DNA of 64,000 nucleotides from Gemmataceae bacterium (GTDB lineage: Bacteria > Planctomycetota > Planctomycetia > Gemmatales > Gemmataceae), in NCBI GenBank assembly GCA_019636445.1, contig JAHBXO010000026.1:1-64000 (forward strand), in the 5' to 3' direction. Positions 57,558 to 64,000 of the stretch are shown piece by piece. The position numbers and the translations under genes are program-made. Below the pieces are notes generated by a model that searched no databases, was not told where the DNA came from, and saw nothing but the letters and a program-made list of their open reading frames with translations. Every line of letters starts with the position of its first letter. Position 1 is the first letter of the stretch.

Positions 57558-60548
57558 ATGGTTCGCCAAACAATCACCTTGCTGACGCTCTTCTTACTCG
57601 CCGCGAACGCGTCGCCCGCCGACGATGCGGACTTCTTCGAGAAGAAGGTCCGGCCGCTGCTTGTCGAGAAGTGCCAGTCGTGCCACGGGGCGGAGAAGCA
57701 GAAGGGCAACCTCCGCGTCGATTCGAAGGCGGCGCTGCTCGCCGGCGGGGATCGCGGGGCGGCCGTCGTGCCGGGGAAGCCGGACGAGAGCCTGATCGTG
57801 CGCGTGCTGGCCCACGACGGCGACGTGAAGATGCCGCCGAAGAACAAGCTGCCCGCCGCCGAGATCGCCGTCTTCAAGGAATGGGTGCAGCGCGGCGCGG
57901 CCTGGCCGGATTCGAAGGCGGTCGTCGCGGCTCCGAAAGTTGCGGCCGCATCGCGAGAGTTCACGGCCGAGGAGCGGAGCTTCTGGGCGTTCCAGCCCGT
58001 TCGTCCGCAGCCGGTGCCGGCGACGGGTTCGCATCCCGTCGACGCGTTCCTTCTCGCCAAGCTCAAGGAACGCAACCTGTCCTTCGCGCCGCCGGCCGAC
58101 AAGCGGACGCTGATCCGCCGCATCACCTTCGACCTCACCGGCCTGCCCCCGACGTCCGCCGAAGTGGATGCGTTCGTCAAAGACGATTCGAAGGACGCCT
58201 ACGCGAAGCTCGTCGATCGCCTGCTCGCGTCGAGCGCCTATGGCGAGAAGTGGGGCCGGCGCTGGCTGGACGTCGCCCGCTACGCAGACTCGAACGGCAT
58301 GGACGAGAACCTCGCCTACGTCAACGCCTGGCGGTACCGCGATTGGGTCATCCGGGCGTTCAATTCGGACAAGCCCTACGACGAGTTCGTCCGCGATCAG
58401 ATCGCCGGGGACCTCGTGCCGGGCGGCTCCGAAGCCGAGCGCGCGGAGCGACTGACCGCGACTGGCTTTCTCGTCATCGGCCCGAAGATGCTGGCCGAGG
58501 ACGACCCGATGAAGATGCGGATGGACATCATCGACGAGCAGCTCGACACCGTCGGCCAGGCGTTCCTCGGCCTGACGCTCGGCTGCGCCCGCTGCCACGA
58601 CCACAAGTTCGACCCGATCACGGCCGCCGACTACTACGGCCTCGCCGGCATGTTCTATTCGACGAAGACGATGGTGAACTACAACGTCGTGGCGACTTGG
58701 AACGAGCGCCCGATCGGAACGCCCGAGTCGATCGCGAAGCTGGCGGAGTACAAGAAATCGCTCGACAAACTGAAGGCGGAGATCGCGAAGGTCGAGAAGG
58801 CCGCGAAGGCGGACGCGGAGAAACGGCTGATCGAGGAGAAGAAGCGGGCGAAGGAGTATGCGATCGCGGCCATCGAGCTGTACAACCGGCGCGGGCCGTT
58901 GAAGCTCGTCGAGGCCGAGCCGGCGAAACGCGATGGCGCGATCGTCGCCGAGAGCGAAGCGTTCGCGCGTGGGAACGTCCTCAAGCTGACCGACGGTTAC
59001 GGGGCCGGCATCGGCGTGATCATCAACGCGGGGCCGATTCCGAACTTCACCGAACACGACATCGACATCAAGAAAGCCGGCACCTTTCAGGTCGCCGTGC
59101 GATACGCGGCCGCCGATCCGCGACCGATTCGCATCCTCGTGAACGGCAAAGTCGTGGCCGGGAACGCCTGCGGCGAACGGACCGGCTCGTGGAATCCCGA
59201 TACGCAGAAGTGGCACCCTGAAGCGACCGTACCGCTCGCGGCTGGTAGGATCGTGGTTCGCTTCGAGCGCGATGGGGCGATCCCGCACCTCGACAAGATC
59301 GCCCTTGTCCCGCTGACAGCCGACGAGATTGCGAAGATGCCGCTGTCGCCGGAATCGGTGGCGGCGGATCGCAAGCTGTCGCCGGCCCTGCTTCGCCAGT
59401 GGCTCGCGGCCGTGGCGAAACGGGACGGGAAGGCGGTCGAGGATGTCGATGCCCTCTTCCGGTCGTCGAAGGAGTTCGATGCCGAAGGACCGCGCAAGGC
59501 CGAGATCGAGAAACTCCGCGAAGCGCTCGCCGCGAAGGAAAAGGACAAGCCGCCCGTCGATGAAGTGATGGCCGTCGAGGACGCGAAGGCGGAGAACTTG
59601 AAGATCCACCTGCGGGGCAACCACCTCACGCTCGGCGCGGAGGCTCCGCGAAGGCTTCCTCGCATCATGGCTGGCGATGCGCCGCTCTCGCTCAAGAGCG
59701 GCAGCGGCCGGCTCGAACTCGCGCAATGGATGACGCGCCCGGACAACCCGCTGACGGCGCGCGTGATGGTCAACCGCATCTGGGCCGGACACTTCGGCAC
59801 CGGCCTCGTGCGCACGCCGGATAACTTCGGCCGGCTCGGCGAGCGCCCGACGCACCCGGAGCTGCTCGACTGGCTTGCGGCCGAGTTCGTCCGCTCCGGC
59901 TGGTCCGTCAAGGCGATGCACCGGCTGATCGTCACGTCGAACGCCTACAAAATGTCGGTGGGTTCGAACGCGAACGATGTCGAGAACAAATTCTTTTCGC
60001 ACTTCAATCGCCGCCGACTCGACGCGGAGGAGATCCGCGACGGCATGCTCGCGGTCGCCGGCAAGCTCGAGCGCACGCCGGGCGGGACGATGCTCAAGGC
60101 GAAGCCCCGCCAGTACGTCACCAGCACCGCGAACGTGAACTACGACGTCTACTCCTCGCCGCGGCGAACGGTGTATCTGCCGATCGTCCGCAGTGCCGTG
60201 TACGACGTGCTGCAGACGCTCGACTTCGCCGATCCGTCGGTGCCGAACGGCCAGCGCACCGCCACGACGATCCCGACGCAGGCGCTGTTCATGCTGAACA
60301 GCTCGCTCGTGGACGAGACCACCGAGGCGTTCGCGAAGTCGCTTCTTGCGATGAACGCCAGCGACGACGATCGCATCCATGCTGCCTACCATCGCGCGTT
60401 CGGCCGCACGGCGACGGAATCGGAACTGGTTCGCGTTCGGAGCTATCTGGCCAAGGCGGAAGCGACCGTCGAAGCCAAGCGGTTGAAAGCGTGGCGCGGG
60501 TTCTGCCGCGTGCTGTTCGCCTCGAACGAATTCGTCTTCGTGGAGTGA
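57558..60548 (+). CDS. PSCyt1-DUF1549-DUF1553 (PSD1) secreted protein, paired with DUF1501
   Basis: This 996-residue protein has a signal peptide (MVRQTITLLTLFLLAANASPAD). The cytochrome-like domain has KVRPLLVEKCQSCHGAEKQ with one CxxCH, then DGDVKMPPKNKLPAAEIAVF. DUF1549 has RITFDLTGLPPTSAEVDAF and CARCHDHKFDPITAADYYG (second CxxCH). A carbohydrate-binding-like beta domain (KAGTFQVAVRYAAADPRPIR) is inserted in the middle. DUF1553 follows (RPDNPLTARVMVNRIWAGHF; ALFMLNSSLVDETTEAFAKS). The next gene, DUF1501, starts five bases after the stop, so the two are an operon. The same pairing occurs at 6.5-9.6 kb. An upstream in-frame ATG (57516) would add only a short unlikely N-terminus. Confidence 0.92.
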   Translation: MVRQTITLLTLFLLAANASPADDADFFEKKVRPLLVEKCQSCHGAEKQKGNLRVDSKAALLAGGDRGAAVVPGKPDESLIVRVLAHDGDVKMPPKNKLPAAEIAVFKEWVQRGAAWPDSKAVVAAPKVAAASREFTAEERSFWAFQPVRPQPVPATGSHPVDAFLLAKLKERNLSFAPPADKRTLIRRITFDLTGLPPTSAEVDAFVKDDSKDAYAKLVDRLLASSAYGEKWGRRWLDVARYADSNGMDENLAYVNAWRYRDWVIRAFNSDKPYDEFVRDQIAGDLVPGGSEAERAERLTATGFLVIGPKMLAEDDPMKMRMDIIDEQLDTVGQAFLGLTLGCARCHDHKFDPITAADYYGLAGMFYSTKTMVNYNVVATWNERPIGTPESIAKLAEYKKSLDKLKAEIAKVEKAAKADAEKRLIEEKKRAKEYAIAAIELYNRRGPLKLVEAEPAKRDGAIVAESEAFARGNVLKLTDGYGAGIGVIINAGPIPNFTEHDIDIKKAGTFQVAVRYAAADPRPIRILVNGKVVAGNACGERTGSWNPDTQKWHPEATVPLAAGRIVVRFERDGAIPHLDKIALVPLTADEIAKMPLSPESVAADRKLSPALLRQWLAAVAKRDGKAVEDVDALFRSSKEFDAEGPRKAEIEKLREALAAKEKDKPPVDEVMAVEDAKAENLKIHLRGNHLTLGAEAPRRLPRIMAGDAPLSLKSGSGRLELAQWMTRPDNPLTARVMVNRIWAGHFGTGLVRTPDNFGRLGERPTHPELLDWLAAEFVRSGWSVKAMHRLIVTSNAYKMSVGSNANDVENKFFSHFNRRRLDAEEIRDGMLAVAGKLERTPGGTMLKAKPRQYVTSTANVNYDVYSSPRRTVYLPIVRSAVYDVLQTLDFADPSVPNGQRTATTIPTQALFMLNSSLVDETTEAFAKSLLAMNASDDDRIHAAYHRAFGRTATESELVRVRSYLAKAEATVEAKRLKAWRGFCRVLFASNEFVFVE

Positions 60549-60553
60549 CGCCG

Positions 60554-61918
60554 ATGCTGGGCCGCCGCGAACTGTTGAAATCCTCCGCCCTCGGCTTCGG
60601 CTGGCTCGCGCTCGCCGACCTGCTGGCGCAGGCCGCAGTGAACGACCCGCTCGCGCCGAAGGCCCCGCACTTCCCGGCGAAGGCGAAGCGCATCATCTTC
60701 CTCTTCATGCATGGCGGCCCGTCGCAGGTCGACACCTTCGACTACAAGCCGAAGCTGACCGAACACGATGGCAAGCCGCTCCCTTTCGCCAAGCCGCGCG
60801 TCGTCTCGGGCGCGACCGGCAACCTGCTGAAGTCGCCATTCTCTTTTAAGCAGCACGGCCAGTCCGGCGCGTGGGTCTCCGAGCTGTTCCCGAACATCGC
60901 GAAGTGCGTCGACGACCTCTGCTTCATCAAGTCGATGCACGGCTCGAACTCGCGCCACGGCGGCGCGCTGCTCGAACTGCACACCGGCTCCGACACCTTC
61001 GTGCGCCCGAGCATGGGGTCGTGGATCACCTACGGCCTCGGCACCGAGAACCGCGACCTGCCGGGGTACGTGTCGATCTGCCCGACGCTCACGCACGGCG
61101 GCGTGAACAACTACACTTCCGCGTTCCTGCCGGCGATCTACCAGGCCACGCCGCTCGGCAACGCCGGCACGCCGTCGAGCAAGGTCGGCGTACCATTCGT
61201 GAAGGGGACCACCCCGCCGGACCAGCAGCGCCTCGAACTCGATTTGCTCGCCGAACTCGATCGCGAGCGGACCGCGAAGGACGCGGCGATGGACGGGCGC
61301 ATCCAATCGTTCGAGATGGCCTTCCGCATGCAGGCCGCCGCGCCGATGGTGCAGGACCTGTCGAAGGAATCCAAGGAGACGCACGCCCTCTACGGCATCG
61401 ACGACAAGGCGACGGAGAACTTCGGCCGGCAGTGCCTGATGGCGCGGCGGTTCGCCGAAGCCGGCGTGCGGTTCATCCAGTGCACGCACAGCTACAAGTG
61501 GGACCAGCACGAGAACCTGACGAAGGGCCACACGGCGAACGCGAAGGAAGTGGACAAGCCGATCGCCGGACTGCTCATGGACCTGAAACGCCGCGGCCTC
61601 TTGAAGGACACGCTCGTGCTCTGGGGCGGCGAGTTCGGCCGCACGCCGGTGGCGCAGGGCAAGGACGGCCGCGACCACAACCCGCACGGCTTCACGATGT
61701 TCCTCGCCGGCGGCGGCGCGAAAGCCGGGCATTCCCACGGCGCGACCGACGACTTCGGCTACTACTCGGTCGAAGACAAGGTTCACATCCACGACCTGCA
61801 CGCGACGATGCTGCACCTGCTCGGCCTGGATCACCTGAAACTCACCTACCGCCACGCCGGCCGCGACTTCCGCCTCACCGACGTCCACGGCGAAGTCGTG
61901 AAGGGCGTCTTGGCTTGA
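60554..61918 (+). CDS. DUF1501 family protein, operon partner of the PSD1 gene
   Basis: This 454-residue DUF1501 protein starts with MLGRRELLKSSALGFGWLALA, a twin-arginine-like leader, and a GGAG sits eight bases before its ATG. Landmarks are FLFMHGGPSQVDTFDYKP, FIQCTHSYKWDQHENLTKGH, and LWGGEFGRTPVAQGKDGRDHNP, which are stronger matches than those of the first DUF1501 in the window. The His-rich GHSHGATDDFGYYSV and VHIHDLHATMLHLLG also match the family. The function is unknown; the fold is related to alkaline phosphatase and sulfatase. The pairing with PSD1 genes implies a joint periplasmic role. Confidence 0.92.
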   Translation: MLGRRELLKSSALGFGWLALADLLAQAAVNDPLAPKAPHFPAKAKRIIFLFMHGGPSQVDTFDYKPKLTEHDGKPLPFAKPRVVSGATGNLLKSPFSFKQHGQSGAWVSELFPNIAKCVDDLCFIKSMHGSNSRHGGALLELHTGSDTFVRPSMGSWITYGLGTENRDLPGYVSICPTLTHGGVNNYTSAFLPAIYQATPLGNAGTPSSKVGVPFVKGTTPPDQQRLELDLLAELDRERTAKDAAMDGRIQSFEMAFRMQAAAPMVQDLSKESKETHALYGIDDKATENFGRQCLMARRFAEAGVRFIQCTHSYKWDQHENLTKGHTANAKEVDKPIAGLLMDLKRRGLLKDTLVLWGGEFGRTPVAQGKDGRDHNPHGFTMFLAGGGAKAGHSHGATDDFGYYSVEDKVHIHDLHATMLHLLGLDHLKLTYRHAGRDFRLTDVHGEVVKGVLA

Positions 61919-61938
61919 GATCTCCACAAACACACACA

Positions 61939-61960
61939 CCCGGTCTCTTGCGAGACCGGG
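61939..61960. terminator. Hairpin between the DUF1501 operon and the lipoprotein gene
   Basis: A perfect 9-bp stem (cccggtctc / gagaccggg) with loop TTGC lies between convergent genes, 21 bases after the DUF1501 stop. There is no T tract on the plus side, and on the minus strand the tail is GT-rich. Confidence 0.5.
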
Positions 61961-62013
61961 CGCATGGGTCGCCCTTCAGCGACGGAGGGGACGATCGCGG
62001 TCGAAGGCACCGC

Positions 62014-62577
62014 TCAATGCTTGTGCATTTCGTTGCTGATCTTCTTCTGCATCTCGGGATTCGGCCCGACGTACAGGTGCAGGTGGTCCTTGTCGATGTA
62101 GATCACTTGCGTCCGCGGCTTCACGATATAAGTCGGGAACGGATAGCTCGATTGCACCGTTTCCTTGTAGTAAATCACGCATTCCCAGTGGCAGTGGTGC
62201 AGCTGCGCCATGCCGATGAGCGGGTAGAATCGCGGCGGGTCGATGGTGTCGACGAGCCGGTTCTTGACGATCTGCACGTCGTCGCGGAACTCTTCATAAA
62301 CGAACGGCACGCCGCGGGCGACGCGGGGCATGGCCCGCAGGATCTCGCGATCGCTCGGCGGGTCCTCGCAGAGCGGGGCCGGGTAGCCGTCCCGCACCGG
62401 GCCGAGCACGGGCGTGCGCGTGTCGTTGGTGTGCTGGTACTTTTCTTCCATCCGTTCGGCCGTCCAGGCCGGGTTCGGAATCAACAACAAGGCGGCCGGC
62501 CCGAGCGCGTTGCAGCCGGCCGCGATCGGCACGACCGCCAGCGCCAGCAAGAGCAATTTGCGACGAATGAACGACAT
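62014..62577 (-). CDS. Putative lipoprotein of unknown function
   Basis: This 187-residue protein starts with a lipoprotein signal: MSFIRRKLLLLALAVVPIAAGCNAL, with AAGC as the lipobox and Cys22 as the acylation site. GGAGG eight bases before the ATG supports the start. The mature part has no recognised domain. It has NPAWTAERMEEKYQHTNDTR and an HCHWECVIYYKE segment with clustered His and Cys, then YIDKDHLHLYVGP. It is likely an envelope lipoprotein. It is divergent from the adenosyltransferase gene. Confidence 0.7.
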   Translation of the reverse strand: MSFIRRKLLLLALAVVPIAAGCNALGPAALLLIPNPAWTAERMEEKYQHTNDTRTPVLGPVRDGYPAPLCEDPPSDREILRAMPRVARGVPFVYEEFRDDVQIVKNRLVDTIDPPRFYPLIGMAQLHHCHWECVIYYKETVQSSYPFPTYIVKPRTQVIYIDKDHLHLYVGPNPEMQKKISNEMHKH

Positions 62578-62880
62578 CGTTCCCCCTCCAAACGGCGGAC
62601 TCGCGGGCACCGTCGAACCGGTCTTCCCCCGGGCCGGCAGGGTCTGCCCTGACCGACTCCGAACCGGTTCGCGCCGAACGCCCCGAAGGAAGGGGTTCGG
62701 CCGGATACGCCCGATCGTCCGTTGGTAGCGTCTGTATCGGATGGAACGGCGGGTGAAATGACCGAAATTCCGCCGGGACGCCGGGATTCTCCGGTTCCGC
62801 CCCGCGACCCGGTAAGAGTGGGAATCTGGGCAAGCGATGGCTAAGAATATCCTCGTTCGAAACTCCAACCGGGACGGCTC
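62578..62880. other. Divergent intergenic region, lipoprotein/adenosyltransferase
   Basis: About 303 bases with both promoters presumably inside. I see no reading frame, strong repeat or RNA gene, only short GC-rich inverted segments. Confidence 0.5.
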
Positions 62881-63450
62881 ATGGTCTATCTCTCGCGCAT
62901 CTACACGAAGACCGGGGACGGCGGCGAAACCGGCCTCGGCGACGGCTCGCGCGTGCCCAAGGACCACCGCCGCATTCACGCCATGGGCGAGGTGGACGAA
63001 CTCAACGCCGCCCTCGGCCTGCTGCACGCCCACTGCCCGGACGCCCCCGAGCGCGATCTCCTGCGCATCGTCCAGAACGACCTGTTCGATCTCGGTGGCG
63101 ATTTGTGCTTCCCAAACGCCGAGAACGAGACCGGCATGCTCCGCATCACCCCGGAACAGGCCGAACGGCTCGAACGCGCGATCGACCGGCTGAACGCCCG
63201 GCTCGAACCGCTCCGCAGCTTCATCCTGCCCGGCGGGTCGCCGGCGGCGGCGTGGCTGCACTCGGCACGCACGATCTGCCGCCGGGCCGAACGCGCCGTC
63301 GTCGCCCTCCGCGTCGCCGAGCCAATCAACGACAATGTCCTCGTCTACCTGAACCGGCTCTCCGATCTTCTCTTCGTCCTCGCCCGCATCGCGAACGACG
63401 ACGGTCGCGCCGACGTGAAATGGGTGCCGGGGCAGAACCGTGGGAACTAG
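62881..63450 (+). CDS. pduO: PduO-type ATP:cob(I)alamin adenosyltransferase
   Basis: This 189-residue enzyme transfers the adenosyl group of ATP to cob(I)alamin to make coenzyme B12. Family motifs are present: IYTKTGDGGETGLGDGSRV (7-25, ATP binding), the GEVDELNAALGLL segment, and NRLSDLLFVLARI at the C-terminus. Length and motifs fit the PduO/MMAB-type trimeric enzyme, not the CobA type. No other cobalamin gene is adjacent. It overlaps the next gene by 11 bases, so the two are probably translationally coupled. Confidence 0.92.
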   Translation: MVYLSRIYTKTGDGGETGLGDGSRVPKDHRRIHAMGEVDELNAALGLLHAHCPDAPERDLLRIVQNDLFDLGGDLCFPNAENETGMLRITPEQAERLERAIDRLNARLEPLRSFILPGGSPAAAWLHSARTICRRAERAVVALRVAEPINDNVLVYLNRLSDLLFVLARIANDDGRADVKWVPGQNRGN

Positions 63451-64000
63451 GGTCCGCACCCGCTTCGCCCCGTCGCCGACCGGCGCGCAGCACGTCGGCA
63501 ACGCCCGCACCTACCTCGCGAACTGGCTGTTCGCGCGCTCCGGCGGCGGAGAAATTTTCCTGCGCATCGAGGATATCGATTCACCCCGCGTGAAGCCCGG
63601 CGCGAGGGAGCAGGCGCTCGACGACCTCCGCTGGCTCGGCCTGGACTGGGACGGCGAACCGGTGGTGCAGACGGCGCGCCTGCCACGGTACGAGGCGGCG
63701 CTCGAAGAGTTGAAACGGCGGGAACGTGTCTATCCCTGCACCTGTTCGCGAAGCGACATCGCGCACGCCGCCAGCGCCCCGCACGCCGAGCACGAGGGGC
63801 CAGTCTATCCGGGAACGTGCGCCGGCCGAACGGCGCACGACACGCCGGCCGAGCCGTTCGCGTGGCGATTCCGCGTCTCCGATTCTCCCGCTTTCCACGA
63901 TCTCGTCCGAGGGGAAGTCGCGATCGACTTGCGACAGGTGGGTGGCGATTTCGTGATCTGGAAAAACACGGGCACGCCGGCGTACCAGCTCGCGGTCGTG
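63440..64000 (+). CDS. gluQ: Glutamyl-Q tRNA(Asp) synthetase (partial, cut by the window end)
   Basis: The first 187 residues of a class I glutamyl-tRNA synthetase-like protein without the anticodon-binding domain visible so far. It begins at GTG: RFAPSPTGAQHVGNARTYL holds the HIGH-type motif (HVGN). LRIEDIDSPRVKPG and LDDLRWLGLDWDGEP follow. A zinc-site pattern CTC (YPCTCSRSDI) with YPGTCAGR is typical of GluQ, which glutamylates queuosine at position 34 of tRNA(Asp). A full GltX is possible until the C-terminus is seen, but the zinc ligands favour GluQ. It overlaps the adenosyltransferase gene. Confidence 0.85.
   Translation, partial: MGTRVRTRFAPSPTGAQHVGNARTYLANWLFARSGGGEIFLRIEDIDSPRVKPGAREQALDDLRWLGLDWDGEPVVQTARLPRYEAALEELKRRERVYPCTCSRSDIAHAASAPHAEHEGPVYPGTCAGRTAHDTPAEPFAWRFRVSDSPAFHDLVRGEVAIDLRQVGGDFVIWKNTGTPAYQLAVV

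Noticed and set aside
1..64000. CRISPR arrays, rRNA or tRNA genes
   Set aside because: I looked for regularly spaced identical repeats and for cloverleaf-like stretches in the intergenic gaps and found none that are convincing. A tRNAscan or CRISPR search would settle it.

Overview
This GC-rich window (roughly 65% G+C by eye) looks like chromosome from a planctomycete, most likely a Gemmataceae-type organism. The evidence is the protein content: three DUF1549/DUF1553 (PSD1-type) secreted proteins, two DUF1501 proteins with twin-arginine leaders, a five-CxxCH PA14/cytochrome c protein, a 2,666-residue surface protein with the LEDRITPA N-terminal motif, a PmoA-like DUF6807 protein, an Uma2 protein, and many GTG starts. 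I assign 43 protein genes. I see no rRNA, tRNA or CRISPR array.

Layout. 1-3.1 kb: an MDR reductase, an FHA-GGDEF diguanylate cyclase and a sugar-nucleotide epimerase, all on the minus strand. 3.3-10.5 kb: an enlarged Tex, a DUF1549/DUF1553 plus DUF1501 pair, and a metallophosphoesterase. 10.5-16.6 kb: a BatA/VWA membrane protein, an ECF-type sigma factor, a DUF1573 protein and a prenyltransferase-like repeat protein. 16.7-17.5 kb: a small Y1/RAYT-type transposase gene flanked on both sides by oriented REP-like hairpins. 17.5-26.4 kb: an SMP-30 protein, a POT peptide transporter with a PEPT1-style external domain, an acyl-CoA carboxyltransferase with an in-frame palindromic insert, pyrE, a pterin dehydratase, DUF6807, Uma2 and a DadA-like oxidoreductase. 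26.4-34.4 kb: the giant surface protein. 34.7-42 kb: a degenerate sulfatase, an ABC-2 permease, a four-gene feoA-feoA-feoB-Cys-rich operon behind a Fur-like palindrome, and a polysaccharide deacetylase. 42-55.2 kb: a second PSD1-type protein, pxpA, an esterase-like protein lacking the catalytic Ser, a PIG-L deacetylase, a CotH protein with EF-hands, the PA14/multihaem protein, aat, a Spy-like protein and a four-EF-hand protein. 55.2-64 kb: an Hsp70-like protein, a palindromic intergenic element, a third PSD1 plus DUF1501 operon, a lipoprotein, a PduO-type adenosyltransferase and gluQ (cut by the window end).

The window is mainly chromosomal housekeeping plus the expanded secretome typical of planctomycetes. 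The most unusual material is repeat-related: REP-like hairpins around the transposase gene, a GC-rich double hairpin translated inside a carboxylase, a 31-bp intergenic inverted repeat and a composite palindromic element after the Hsp70 gene. Some domain architectures are also unusual: insertions in Tex and the POT transporter, and two probable pseudo-enzymes. Iron uptake is the clearest multi-gene functional unit. The PSD1/DUF1501 pairs are the clearest uncharacterised one.
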